A stretch of DNA of 64,000 bases from DATAES01 sp963802415 (GTDB taxonomy: Bacteria > Actinomycetota > Acidimicrobiia > Acidimicrobiales > JACDCH01). The notes under the pieces were generated by a model. That model worked only from the letters and a program-made list of their open reading frames with translations, did no database searches and had not been told where the DNA came from. The stretch spans positions 310,001 through 374,000 of the forward strand of contig CAWDIH010000001.1 of assembly GCA_963802415.1 (NCBI GenBank), in the 5' to 3' direction. Below, one piece after another: positions 18,501-26,378 of this stretch. The stretch's first letter is position 1. The number at the start of each line of letters is the position of its first letter. A program made the position numbers and the translations under genes.

Positions 18501-19014
18501 CGCCCGCACCCGTGCTCACGGACACGCCGCCCGCCGTCAGCGGGCCGAACGTCACCGACCACGAGTTGGCCGCGTTCGTGAACGTTCCCGGCGCATCAGG
18601 AACGGGGACCACATGATTGTCGATCGGCACCCACGTCCCGCCCTGCTCAAAGAACATGGGTGACAACGACAAGTGCGCCGTCTCGGACCCGTCCGTATTC
18701 AAGAACACCGTGCTGCGGGCGGTCCGCTGATCGACCAGCTCCCGCGCCACCGTCTTCGGCTCCGCCTTCCGGGTCGGTGCGGCTTGGCCCGGCACCGGCG
18801 GCGGATTGGAGAAATCACCGGTCGGCACTCGAGGCTCCGCTGCCGGCAACCCGCCCGCCGCCAACAACGGCACAGTCCCGGCCTGCTGGCCGGCCGTCGG
18901 CGCCGCCGACGCGTGAACCGTCGGCAACTCGACCGCCACCACCACCACCGCCACCACCACAACCGCGACCCGCCGAAACCACCGGCCACACGCGTAATGC
19001 ACCCACCCCCCCAT
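12517..19014 (-). CDS. giant secreted RHS/YD-repeat protein with two PA14 domains
   Basis: 2165 residues from ATG 19014. A signal peptide/anchor occupies residues 10-36 (RRVAVVVVAVVVVAVELPTV). A DNRLRE-like domain follows near 320-470, with CGTSCGARTGNARVGNADNY and HLTELAGVPNYAAETSLYWA. The first PA14 domain is near 640-770 (YQLGVQSDDGSRLYLNGTPV) and the second near 1145-1275 (TTADDGVRLFIDDVLIYDEW). YD repeats (YDGADRHLT, YDSHGNTTTL and many more) fill the rest, with a beta-domain insert near 1745-1955. The RHS core (YGWLGEHQRLLEHASGINTI, GARQYLPALGRFLEVDP) ends near 2110, leaving a tip of only about 45 residues with CRWC and two more cysteines. PA14 domains usually bind carbohydrate. The protein is probably wall-associated and may deliver or display its tip. 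Upstream lie group II intron remains, so its promoter is not evident. Confidence 0.9.
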   Translation of the reverse strand: MGGWVHYACGRWFRRVAVVVVAVVVVAVELPTVHASAAPTAGQQAGTVPLLAAGGLPAAEPRVPTGDFSNPPPVPGQAAPTRKAEPKTVARELVDQRTARSTVFLNTDGSETAHLSLSPMFFEQGGTWVPIDNHVVPVPDAPGTFTNAANSWSVTFGPLTAGGVSVSTGAGGLSFAPRGAADVQPQVDPGAGDTVMYRDVWPGVDLMYTVRVDAVEEMLVIRSPSAGAAYSFDVEGGMVAKAADGSGGLTVAGSLSDTVAFAPPMALDATGTPVDPEAKPTLDVAPDSDGSSVVTVAVDQSWFQSLRADQFPIVVDPTVTIGGSDWASYFSDGVTWCGTSCGARTGNARVGNADNYWRSIVKFNYEPYMGPRRRVTGAIVHLTELAGVPNYAAETSLYWATAPNYAGAVGNGPWDQNYIDTGGDLDATELYDTLFTGNGGAGIPGVYLGLRGEEGWGVYTYKSWSVTLDLTYNTTPPVPAFVAPVDKAVITANSPAEYPTLQVNPVTDEEGQPVSYWFRVTTGTDAESGLQAANSGWMSATTWQVPEWLPDGTYYWHVLTTDGTLFQGTPGAQPPRSFTVNHRYGASGPSPYDTAGQVSVNLATGNAVVQTATPSFPTVGGDVGISFTYNAQQPPATGLTGVYKLDVLPTDHNFDNPNHPVQLSRVDASVQFDWGTGSPNPTVGNDNFLARWTGTISVPAGSYQLGVQSDDGSRLYLNGTPVVDLWSDHAMGAPVYSTATYSATQQQLRLDYYENAASAGVHLWAKDTATGAEFPVPSSWLSPQAPTLPERWTASADLDGTIAYSSARIGQDSIVLSAPDGTSFEYKRTGSGWTPPAGEDGVLQAQDNGQYLLFDNGMTYRFGATGALVDAQAAGDDRHPAAPIYQYDGSIPPRLTAIVDRADTAAPQRQITLNYGPDSACAGTSAPTGMLCRIAYWDGTATTVTYNNGQLARVTDPGDDITDFGYDSNGRLNKIRTPLQYDWVQVDPANRDTDNATTVVSYDASGRVATVTLPRAQPTDTTSIQHAYSYSTPGATTVTTLAAGGVGTPTMTRSVTYDNAARQLASTDPAGLVTTQTWKAAGDVLQSTVDPAGLETSTIYDLENRPVATNGPAPAASFNPDGTIAPGAIVPVATTNYDEALTGLAATFWNTNTTNVTYVHSTGLGTGGLNRDWGTSTPSGLASNVFQLSLTGEINLPAAGVYTFKTTADDGVRLFIDDVLIYDEWNTPVGVKADHQWGTFTAGVRRVRVEYKNIGGPGSFTIQWIPPGGTQTTIPDAVLKPRYGLITSTIDADGRKRATSYADVAHGIDAALGLPVTETVDPAGLNLTTTTGYETAGVANHFLRRTSRQLPAGNTWTYSYYGADLIPATANTTVCPGGATAVDQAGALRASTGPAPATGSAITEATRYDAAGRPVAQRTGTDPWTCTAYDARGHVSSKTVPPYGVQTSPRTVTYNYAVGGDPLTTSVADPAGTVTTVVDLLGRPLAYTDVWNKTTTTSYDPIGRTTGTSGPQGTIALAYVSGTDRLQTESLDGTIVATPDYDPAGRLASVDYPTGTGNGGNGTKLAAVTYDTYGRQVGLNWQTAAANNITSDTVTRSLAGDIRDETIDGVDPHTGDNFAYDSAGRLATAYASGHTYTYNFAATGGCGANPAAGKNTNRTNFTDTAGGNYTYCYDNADRVTSTTDPTIGAIAYDSHGNTTTLGNQTIGYDGADRHLTTQVGPNATTSIGYTRDATDRIVARTATEPIVSRGGPTTASSGLPNQNITLPVPTTRQTGDVLLAQVTVAGGTGNTITPPAGWTAVDPAGNANAQGTSIRDAIYWHVAGPTEPATYTWTIPTAYNWSGGIVAYGNVNTTNPIDTYVVTAQSTATIAAPSVTTTTANDRLVTLYGWRMGATITTGPAGMTQQYARTTNTLRSAAYDQPLTTPGATGTRTLTISTTSPAVAHTIALQPAATSVTHYAYTGDGDTADATLDGAGNIVERTITLPGGATITKRGTTATDVWSYPNVHGDTVATSDGTGTKTGGTYQYDPYGQPLTGIPDNNANTLDYGWLGEHQRLLEHASGINTIEMGARQYLPALGRFLEVDPVDGGSANDYDYVSADPINGFDLAGTWPSCRWCRKAWNATGGKVVSGVARAWHGGQRTARDWWRSLTCAALFDMSQPPSC

Positions 19015-19251
19015 CGCACACCCCCATCTGTGCCCTAAGCGGGCGGCAGGATACTCATACCCGGCAGCACCACGCAAGATCCACAGGTCACAACACCGCG
19101 AACAGGATCTCGCTGCGCCAGCATCGCGTTGCAGTGCACTTGCGACCGACTTCGGCTGCGACGATCGATCTCTCTGTTGACCCGCTCGAGGCAGGGATCG
19201 GACCGGGGCGCTGTCACGCTTCGCGTGGTGCGCTTCCCGGCCCGCACCTCC

Positions 19252-19285
19252 GAACCGGACGTCCGCGTTCCCACGCATCCGGCTC
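19252..19285 (-). ncRNA. group II intron domain V
   Basis: On the minus strand a 34-nt segment starts GAGCCGGATGCG and ends GGACGTCCGGTTC. The arms GAGCCGG/CCGGTTC and GCG/CGC pair around a GGGAA-type loop with the AT/CGT-type bulge expected of domain V. Length and position, just downstream of the intron-encoded protein, fit a bacterial group II intron catalytic core. Confidence 0.75.
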
Positions 19286-19289
19286 TCCA

Positions 19290-19800
19290 CAGGTTTGGGT
19301 CGGCTGGTCAGGCGACGCTGTTCTCGCGCGCCAGGACCATGGGGTCGTGATGTGATGACTTCGGTAGCGGTAACGGCTGACCGTTACCTTGCCGATGTCG
19401 AACAACACCCCGTCACCATCCGTCGGTCACCACCCGAGCAGGTACCGCCGTTGGAGCCACTTCCAGTTGGCGTGCGGGTGTTTGTGACGAAGCCAGCAGA
19501 TCACCCGGCGCGTCGCGCACGTAGTCGAATGTCGACTTCGACACACCGTGACGGACGACTTGGCCCAGCACCGCAGCACCGGGGCGAGCCGGTAGCACAG
19601 GACCGCGAGCGGTTGGTTCGTCGCTCCTTTCGTCATCGCCCGCGCCTTGGCCTTGATCGAGGCGAACGCCTTCTCGAAGGGGTAGGTGTAGACGAAGGAC
19701 TTGTTGGTGCCTCGCTTCCGGTGCGGCTGGATGCGGAACCCGAGAAGGTCGAACCCCTCGTCGATGTGGCAGACCCTTGCCTTCCAGCTGCCAGCTCTCC
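19290..19800 (-). pseudogene. group II intron reverse transcriptase/maturase, C-terminal fragment
   Basis: Pieces in three frames line up with the end of an LtrA-type protein: HIDEGFDLLGFRIQPHRKRG and TNKSFVYTYPFEKAFASIKA, NQPLAVLCYRLAPVLRCWAK, HGVSKSTFDYVRDA, LRHKHPHANWKWLQRRYLLG, and KVTVSRYRYRSHHITTPW. These are the thumb/maturase (X) domain motifs (H-I-D-EGFDFLG; KHPxxxWKxLxRRY). The catalytic reverse-transcriptase core (YxDD) is absent, so the intron is 5'-truncated near 19800 and frameshifted near 19420 and 19560. Confidence 0.8.
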
Positions 19801-20218
19801 AAGGTCAGTGACCCTCCGCGTGCACCCGGCACCTTCACCATTACCGACTGGCGGCCGTGGCCGTGCGTCGACGGCGCTCGCAGATCTGTCTCGAGATGTC
19901 AGCGAGAAGCATCAGATATTCCGCGTTCCGTTCGGATCATCGAATCGCGGGTGCCTCGACGCTCCGAAGAATCGCGCACAGTCCACCGGGCGATGCGCCC
20001 CACAACGCGCGTCCCCGAACGCCACCAACAGCTGCCCGCCAACGCCGGCTTATGGTCGCACCGCTCGTCGTCGCCAAGCTGCAATTCGAGGCCGCATTGG
20101 TCCCCAGGAACGAGTCGATCGAGACGTGCGCGCCTGAACGTAGACATGCCAACAGCGCTCTCCACACAACGATTAGTTCGCCGCTCGGCTCGGCCCCAAC
20201 ACGGCGGAGAGCGCGAGG
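19801..20218. other. intergenic region without a supported gene
   Basis: Short frames on both strands show no recognisable domain. The last 25 bp before 20219 (CGGAGAGCGCGAGG) include a possible ribosome binding site for the next gene. Otherwise I see nothing structured. Confidence 0.5.
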
Positions 20219-20734
20219 ATGCGCGAGGTGATCGACGAAGTGTGGATCGAGGAGTGGGCGAACGAGTACCCCCTTGAGGAAGACGCCGAGGTCACCGCGC
20301 TCGCCGGGCGGAAACCCACCCTGGAGGGGGTACGAACCATCGTCCGGTGGAAGAGCGCACGGAGCCTGGGTTACTTCGCGCGCAACAACGATGCCAATCT
20401 ACTGACGGTGACAGTTGTGGCAGCACTTGACGATGCGGACGACACAAGTGCTCTTCGGACGCTCACGAGACTTCACGGTGTGAAGGAGCGCGTCGGAAGC
20501 GCCATCCTCGCCGTTTATCGACCCCACCGCTACACCGTCATGGACCAACGGGCGTACAAGACGCTCGTAGCCTTGAAGGAACTGCCCGACCTGCGCGGGA
20601 CGTCCTGGCTTGGAACTTGGGCGCCGTACCTGAACGCGTGCCGGCGTATCGAGCAGCGCAGCGGGTGCGGCCTTCGCACAATCGACCGTGCCCTATTCAC
20701 GGCAAACGGACGCACCGAGCTTCCCGCGGACTGA
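20219..20734 (+). CDS. helix-hairpin-helix DNA-glycosylase-like protein
   Basis: 171 residues. The middle, LTRLHGVKERVGSAILAVYR followed by PHRYTVMDQRAYKTLVAL, has the helix-hairpin-helix and following D of the OGG/Nth glycosylase superfamily (GV-x-x-x-x-ASAIL-x-x-x-xP-x-x-Y-x-V-x-D-x-R-A). The C-terminal WLGTWAPYLNACRRIEQRSG helix and RTIDRALF also fit small family members. No Cys cluster for a 4Fe-4S centre is present. It may be a base-excision or DNA-end-processing enzyme; the reaction is unknown. Convergent with the minus-strand transfer operon's last gene, separated by a strong hairpin. Confidence 0.6.
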   Translation: MREVIDEVWIEEWANEYPLEEDAEVTALAGRKPTLEGVRTIVRWKSARSLGYFARNNDANLLTVTVVAALDDADDTSALRTLTRLHGVKERVGSAILAVYRPHRYTVMDQRAYKTLVALKELPDLRGTSWLGTWAPYLNACRRIEQRSGCGLRTIDRALFTANGRTELPAD

Positions 20735-20750
20735 CACGCGCGATCGGGTC

Positions 20751-20768
20751 GGCGCGCCAAGGCGCGCC
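20751..20768. terminator. bidirectional terminator hairpin
   Basis: Two GGCGCGCC palindromes flank AA (GGCGCGCC-AA-GGCGCGCC) and are followed by TATTT on the plus strand. The structure sits exactly between the convergent ends at 20734 (+) and 20768 (-), overlapping the latter's stop. Good terminator candidate for both transcripts. Confidence 0.65.
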
Positions 20769-21058
20769 TATTTCGTCGAGCGGCGTTTGTACCAGCGGGT
20801 GTGGTAGCCGTCAGGGCCGAGACGGAAGCGTTCGTCCGCGGCTTGTCGTGTCATCCCGAGCGCGGCACCTACGTCGGCCCAGGACGCGGCATCGAGTTCC
20901 CTCGCAGCCATGACTTCAACGCGCGCGTATGTGTCGGCGTCTGCAGCGAGGCGGAGCGCGACCGCGGCACGTTCGAGGTGGGACGACGGGTCACCGCCGC
21001 TCGCGGTCACAAGGTCGCGGACGACAGCTTTGACATTGAGCTGCTTGGAGCGCGCCAT
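20768..21058 (-). CDS. small helix-turn-helix protein ending the transfer operon
   Basis: 96 residues from ATG 21058 (MARSKQLNVKAVVRDLVTAS). A helical region (AAVALRLAADADTYARVEVM) is followed by a sigma-4/MerR-like helix-turn-helix, LDAASWADVGAALGMTRQAA, then DERFRLGPDGYHTRWYKRRS. Small DNA-binding proteins of this form occur in actinobacterial mobile elements. It starts 31 bp after the previous stop and is the last gene of the long minus-strand series. A role as regulator is inferred. Confidence 0.6.
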   Translation of the reverse strand: MARSKQLNVKAVVRDLVTASGGDPSSHLERAAVALRLAADADTYARVEVMAARELDAASWADVGAALGMTRQAADERFRLGPDGYHTRWYKRRSTK

Positions 21059-21089
21059 CACCGCAACGTAGTCGGGCCGCGCGCAGGTG

Positions 21090-21341
21090 TCAGGCACCAC
21101 CTGACATCAGGCGATTGATCGCGTTGGAAGTATCGGCAGACACGGCGCCTTCGAAGCGGCCACACCACCAGCCGAGGTCAGCGAGAGCCTGACCGAGGAT
21201 CGTGACGTCGTCCTCGTGCCCGGCAACGCAGTTCCAGCGGTCGTACAGCGCGACGAGTCGGTGGGCGATCGATCCGATGCCTTCGATGGCGTCGAGCAGT
21301 AACGCGTCGGTCAGCAGAAGCTGAAGTGTGGGCTCGTCCAT
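21090..21341 (-). CDS. small hypothetical protein
   Basis: 83 residues (MDEPTLQLLLTDALLLDAIE, GIGSIAHRLVALYDRWNCVA), predicted all-helical and acidic, without a recognisable motif. Its position between the primase-polymerase and the HTH protein suggests it belongs to the same transcript. Function unknown. Confidence 0.5.
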   Translation of the reverse strand: MDEPTLQLLLTDALLLDAIEGIGSIAHRLVALYDRWNCVAGHEDDVTILGQALADLGWWCGRFEGAVSADTSNAINRLMSGGA

Positions 21342-21468
21342 GGCGATGCCTCCCTGTTCGATGAATCACAGGAGAGAGGCGTGACGTCGCCGCTCGAACG
21401 ATGCACGAAGGATACCGCAGCACCCAAGCGGCGGACGAGGATTCGATCCGTCGTCGATGGCAGCTCCC

Positions 21469-22420
21469 TTACGGACCGTTGATCTCAGTGCCGTCGTCCA
21501 GCTCGGTCACTTCTCGCGCCGCAGCCGCCGGCCCCCGCGGAAGGTTCTCGCCCGCGTCGAGACCCGAATGGATCGTGGCCGCCGCCTCTCGCTCCCCGAG
21601 GCCAATCGCCATGGCGTTGCTCTTGAGAAGACCCTCGATCTCACCCTCGTCGAGCTGACCGCTGGCGATGATCTGCCCGAGACGGAACGCCACCCGGTTC
21701 AGCGTGTTGTTCCGCATGCCGGGCTGCGCGAGTCGTAGCCGCTCGAGCTCGCCCTCCACCGCTGCCTTCGCCCAAACCGAAGCGTCGCCGGCCGGTCGCC
21801 ACTCACGCGCGACTGCAGTCGCGCCGGCCGCGGCGGGTCGACGCGCTGCAACTGACCAAGCAACCAGTCGGGCAGTTCTGGCAGGACGTCGCCATGACCC
21901 GCAACCCTGTACTGCCCACCCGACTGGTGGCGCGAGGGCGGGGCGATCACGTACCCGCCGTCACCGCGGACGTCGAGACCAGGACCGAGCCGGCGCCCGG
22001 CGTCGTTGCGCACGAGCACACCTGGATGCCGGAAGTAGAGGTGACGGCCGCCGCTCCCGGTCTGCACCACACGACCGCCGGGCAGCGGTCCGTGAGCGGC
22101 CACGAGGCGTTGAAGGCTGCTGTCGCCACCGTGCTCGGGGTCGATGTCGACGACGAGGAGACCACTGGCGGCGCCGGTCCGCAGACCGACGTTGGCTCGC
22201 GGCCACTTGGTCCACCACGCCTCGATCTGCCCGGCATCCGTCGTCGCCGATTTCAGCCCGCCAGCGACGCGAGGGTGCTTGGCTGGTGAGCTGCAGTCGT
22301 TGACACCGCACGAGCAGCCGCCGGGAAGCCGCGCTGGCACGTGGCAGGGGAAACCGGCCAGCCTCGATGCGCGTAGACGACCGCGGCGTCGATCGGTGCA
22401 CGACCGTGAACCTGCCTCAC
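21469..22420 (-). pseudogene. bifunctional primase-polymerase (Prim-Pol) N-terminal-domain protein, two frameshifts
   Basis: From GTG 22420, coupled by GTGA to the previous gene: APIDAAVVYAHRGWPV, then after a frame change near 22350 FPCHVPARLPGGCSCG, KHPRVAGGLKSATTDAGQIE, WPRANVGLRTGAASGLLVVD, IDPEHGGDSSLQRL, TGSGGRHLYFRHPGV and GLDVRGDGGYVIAPPSRHQS, all typical archaeo-eukaryotic-type Prim-Pol motifs (DxD as DID, sGGxHxYF). After a second change near 21830 comes KAAVEGELERLRLAQPGMRN and NTLNRVAFRLGQIIASGQLD. Probably primes the incoming single strand after transfer. Confidence 0.75.
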
Positions 22421-22941
22421 AAGCTGATCTCCGGGCCGAGGCGTTCGAGCTCACGGTTGAGCGCGATCTCGCTGACTCGCTCCGCGGAGGCGTCGATGAC
22501 GGCCGCGTAGTCATGATCGAGTGATCGTGCGAGGGCTGACACGAGCGGCGTGCGAACTCGGCCCCACGTTGCGAAGTCGATCCGGACCGCGCCGACATCG
22601 GGGTCGGCCTCCTCGACCACGCCAAGCGTTCCGGGTTCGGGGCCGTCGGGCACTTCACGGGTGACGATCACACGGTCGCCCGCCTGCAGCTCGCGCCCGA
22701 ACGCCTCGACCGCCGGTCCGGCGAGGGTGCCGTCGGCCTGGAGAAGCGCTCGCGCGAGCATCGTCAGTCGCGCCGCGTCGGTCTCGTCGGCTACCGCCAT
22801 CGGCTCGCTGTGCAGCGTTCCGACGCGCTCGTACCACGAGATCAGCCGGGGATCGTCGCCGCCCTCGGAGATCAACCGGTCGACGCCGGCAGCTTGCTCC
22901 GGCGACCGTCCGAACGGGCCGTCACGCAATGGGTCCACCAC
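22417..22941 (-). CDS. hypothetical protein with an SH3-like relaxase-tail motif
   Basis: 174 residues. The segment LQAGDRVIVTREVPDGPEPG, TLGVVEEADPDVGAVRIDFA, TWGRVRTPLVSALARSLDHD resembles the small beta-barrel found in the helicase halves of MobF relaxases (a G-D-x-V start and DFxTxGR). It may bind DNA or the relaxase. It lies between the zinc-peptidase protein and the primase, overlapping the latter by 4 bp. Exact function unknown. Confidence 0.5.
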   Translation of the reverse strand: MVDPLRDGPFGRSPEQAAGVDRLISEGGDDPRLISWYERVGTLHSEPMAVADETDAARLTMLARALLQADGTLAGPAVEAFGRELQAGDRVIVTREVPDGPEPGTLGVVEEADPDVGAVRIDFATWGRVRTPLVSALARSLDHDYAAVIDASAERVSEIALNRELERLGPEISL

Positions 22942-22977
22942 ACCCGCGGGGTCGCCCAGCCCGCGCGTGCAGGGCGC

Positions 22978-24402
22978 TCAGTCGTGCGTACCGCCGCGTA
23001 GCGGTGCGAGCGCGGCGTGGTCGGGGCGGCTCGATGCCCTGAGCGCACGCTCGATCCGTGCACGCTTCTCGGCGACGACTTCGCGGAGGCGAGCCGTGCG
23101 ACGGTCCGTTTCCACCGCGGCGCGCCGCCGGTCGAGGAATGAGTGATCGACCACCGACTCCACACCGACGGCAGAGTCGACCTCGGCTCCCGTCGAGAAC
23201 TCACTGCCGCAGACCCCGCACACAACGGGACCGCGCGCCAGCACAGACGGGGCCATCCGAAGCTTGCGCCCGCAACCGCACTCCGCCGCGAGCGAACCCT
23301 TGGCCTTCAACTCGTCTCGGCCGTTGCCACCGCCGAGACGACCCTCTATGCCCTGTTCACCCTCTGCGCCGATCTGCACGTCGCGCTCCAACTGCCGCGC
23401 TATGCGGATGGCCTCGTCGAGCCCGTCGATCGTTGCGGCGTACCGCTCTGCTCCCTCGGAACTCAGCTCGGTGGCGGCCAAGCCGTAGGGGCGCATCGCT
23501 CGGACCACCAACAGCACCTCGCGTGCGGTGTCGGCGAAGTGTTGATTGTGGTAGCGCCCGCCGCGGCTCGTGTCCTTGATGCCCCGCGCCGCATTGAGCC
23601 CGTGCGCGGCTTCGTGGAGCAGGACCTCGAAGACCTTGTCGGCGGGAAGGTGAAGCGCTTCTCCGGCGAGCAGCACTTCGCCGCGCACCTCGCCGTCGGC
23701 CAGCCACCGCCCACCCCACCAGTGCCCGAGCTTCACGAGCCGTCCTCGCTCCACGCCCGACCCGAGGATGATCACCGCGTCCGGCAGTTGCGGGTGGTGG
23801 TCGCGGATGTCCGACCAGGCGGCCTCGCACGCGGACACGACAGCGCTCGCGGTCGCCGTGCGGTCGATCGGGTCCGGCGGTGATGCGCTCTTGACCGTCT
23901 CGTCGACAACCGCGTGCGAGGGCTGCTCGAAGGCCTCGCGCTCGATCAGCTCACGGTTGGCTTCCATCCACCGCCACACTTCGCGGGCTGGGACGCGGAA
24001 GCCTTCGCGCTCTGGGAGCGCCGCGATGATGTCGTCGCGGAAGCGGAGGTAGACGGACCCGGCGACTTCATCACCAGCCTCGATGGTCAGCATCGAGTGC
24101 GCGAGGTCCGCCGCTCCTGGGCCACGGTTGCCCCAAGAGAACCCCTCCGTGGAGTGGACGCGCCGGTGCACGAGGGCATGCGGTGGGCGTACGGACTCGG
24201 CGGCGTGGATGCGCGAGATGAGATCGTCCTTGCGCGCAGTTACTTCGGCGCGTTGTGCCGGGTCGGTCGCCGTCAGCGCGCTGATCGAGCGAAGCTCCGC
24301 GAGCAATGCGGTCACTTCGGCGAGGTCGGGCCGCGGCTCTTCCTGCGTGACCCACACCCGTGTCCGACCGTCGGCGGTGTGCTCACCGACGTAGACGCGC
24401 AC
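22978..24402 (-). CDS. DUF6166-like, zinc-metallopeptidase and zinc-ribbon protein
   Basis: 474 residues in three parts. The N-terminus (VYVGEHTADGRTRVWV, then FSWGNRGPGAADLAHSMLTI and YLRFRDDIIAALPEREGFRV) matches the DUF6166 pattern. The middle has a peptidase core with HEAAH (VLLHEAAHGLNAARGIKDTS) and a downstream histidine in GGRYHNQHFADTA, reminiscent of SprT-like enzymes. The C-terminal part has a zinc ribbon, CGCGRKLRMAPSVLARGPVV followed by CGVCGSEF. SprT-like proteases act on DNA-protein crosslinks, so one could imagine it cleaving the covalent relaxase-DNA adduct; that is inference. It overlaps the VirD4 gene end by 20 bp. Confidence 0.65.
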   Translation of the reverse strand: MRVYVGEHTADGRTRVWVTQEEPRPDLAEVTALLAELRSISALTATDPAQRAEVTARKDDLISRIHAAESVRPPHALVHRRVHSTEGFSWGNRGPGAADLAHSMLTIEAGDEVAGSVYLRFRDDIIAALPEREGFRVPAREVWRWMEANRELIEREAFEQPSHAVVDETVKSASPPDPIDRTATASAVVSACEAAWSDIRDHHPQLPDAVIILGSGVERGRLVKLGHWWGGRWLADGEVRGEVLLAGEALHLPADKVFEVLLHEAAHGLNAARGIKDTSRGGRYHNQHFADTAREVLLVVRAMRPYGLAATELSSEGAERYAATIDGLDEAIRIARQLERDVQIGAEGEQGIEGRLGGGNGRDELKAKGSLAAECGCGRKLRMAPSVLARGPVVCGVCGSEFSTGAEVDSAVGVESVVDHSFLDRRRAAVETDRRTARLREVVAEKRARIERALRASSRPDHAALAPLRGGTHD

Positions 24403-26378
24403 GCGGCCTCCCTCCGGGCCCGATCAGCTCGTCGCAGTCCGCGGTGGCCTTGAGGTCCCTCGTCCTGAACCACGGCCGGAGCCGCACGTGGGCCGGCAGC
24501 TCGCTCCCGTAGAGCAGCACGGCCTCGTCGGTACTGATGCGTCGCACGACGTCAATCGGCGCGGCCCGCCGGTAGGTCGAGTGTTCGCTGATCGACCTAC
24601 GGCCACCGGAAAGGTCGGTGCTGACATTGCGCTCGAGTTGTTGCTGGTCGCCGATGAGACGGGAGACGAACTCGAGCGTGTCGGGGTCGGAGATACCGGT
24701 GCCGAACAGCTTCGCTCGATGGTTGTTGAGCACAGTCTGGGCGCGGGCGTGGTAGCTCGCCTTGATCTGGCCGAGGTCCTGCCAGACGGTGACGAGGGTC
24801 ATGCCGTGGCTCCGCGCCGTCGACGCGTAACCGGGTAGGTCGGGCAGCGTGACGGTGTTGCCGGCCTCGTCGATCAGGAGGAGGCACGGCAGATCGAGCC
24901 TCCCACTCTCCTGCCGCGATGCCTTGTCGTATGCGTGCCGGATCGCTTGCTGGAGCAGCACCGTCAGCACGGGGCGAAGGCGCGCTTGCTCGTGCGCGGT
25001 GGCGACGACGTAAATCGTGTTGTCGCCCTTCAGCCACTCGTCGAGGTCGATCCGGTACGGACTCGGCTGTGCGGTGTAGCCAATCGACGGATCGGCCCAC
25101 GACGAGAGGACGTTCTCCATGGTGGCGAACACCGAGCCCCGCAGGCGCGGCTCCTTGCTCCACAGTGCTCGGGCCGAGATGAGCGGGGCGTCCGGATCGC
25201 CGGCGAGTGTGGCCTGGTCGCCCTGCCACTCCGCTTCGACGCTGTCGCCGAGTTCGTCGAGCAGGTCGAGCGGCCAGTCCTCGAAGGGGCGGTCTGCGAG
25301 CTCGGCGAGCGGCCCGGTTCCCTGGCGCACCATCCGTCGGAACATCGCAACAGTGGCGACGTAGATCTCCTGCCACCTGGCATCGTTCGCCGCCTCGGTC
25401 TCGTCGTCGTCGACTGCCAGGCGCGACGCGCGGAGTGCCGCCGAATCCTTCAGCAGGTCCTCGACGGTGAGTTGCTCCTGGCTGTCGACCCAGCGGACCA
25501 CTTGCCCTATGCCGAAGCCACCGGCGGCCGCGGCATAGAGATAAGGCGCGATGCCCTTGCGAGCCTGCGAGTACCAGTAGTCGGCGTCGGCGACGCTGTC
25601 GCGCGCTGGCTGGACGGCCTCGACCATCCACGCAGCGGTGCGCAGCGCGCCCTGCCACGTATCACAGGCGTCGATGACCGACCAGGGCGCGGGATCCTCG
25701 GCGCTGCAGCGCGTCGGGTCGTAGATCCAGACCGTTCCGCGCTTGCGGCGGTGCTTGATCGTGGCCGCCAGCAAGTCGCCTTTGACCGAGGTGGCGATGA
25801 TCGGTCCGCTCCATTCGAGGAGCGCGGGGATCGCGAAGCCGGCCGTCTTTCCGCACCCGCTCGGACCGATTACTGCGAGGGAGGCCTGCGGTTCGCACGC
25901 GAGGAGGTGACCGCTCGACCAACCGAGCGTCACGCGCCCCGCCTTGGGAGCTTTGACGATGAGCCGGCGGAGGTGGCGGCGCCGCGGCGAATCCCGCGTC
26001 GGGTGTCACGCCGAGCGGTCCCTGGCGATCGGTGAGCCGCTGCTTGGCCCACCAGATCCCGACGCCGAGGGCGACGGCGGCGCCGACGACAGCGAGCTGC
26101 GCCGCCCAGTAGCCGACTGGTCCGGGTAGCGACGAGCGGACCGTTTGTGGCCAGGCTTCCTTCGGGTCGCTGAAGTTCGGCGGCAACTGCACGATGGCCG
26201 CGCCGGCATCGGAGAAGCGGATGTGTCCGCCGTGCCCAGTGAGCGTCGACGCGAGGGCGGCGCCCGCCCACACCAGCAGGACGGCCGCGCCGAAGATCCC
26301 GACGACCCACGGGAACAGCTCGTCGCGTTGCGGACCGGTCGGCGCCGCGGGCTGAGGTGGGATCCATGGTCGCATCAC
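24383..26378 (-). pseudogene. VirD4/TraG-type coupling protein, split by one frameshift
   Basis: The N-terminal frame from 26378 encodes two membrane helices (ELFPWVVGIFGAAVLLVWAG and AQLAVVGAAVALGVGIWWAK). Near 25990 the frame changes to LRRLIVKAPKAGRVTLGWSS. The ATPase follows: Walker A AVIGPSGCGKTAGFAIPALL, then GDLLAATIKHRRKRGTVWIY, Walker B LPCLLLIDEAGNTVTLPDLP, and SHGMTLVTVWQDLGQIKASY with the sensor Q. This protein should bring the relaxase-DNA complex to the channel. It overlaps VirB4 by 4 bp. One base restores a full-length protein of about 665 residues, so a sequencing indel is plausible. Confidence 0.88.

Noticed and set aside
19899..20165. Minus-strand frame of 88 codons before the 20219 gene
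   Set aside because: Residue composition is typical of a shadow frame and no motif or ribosome binding site supports it.
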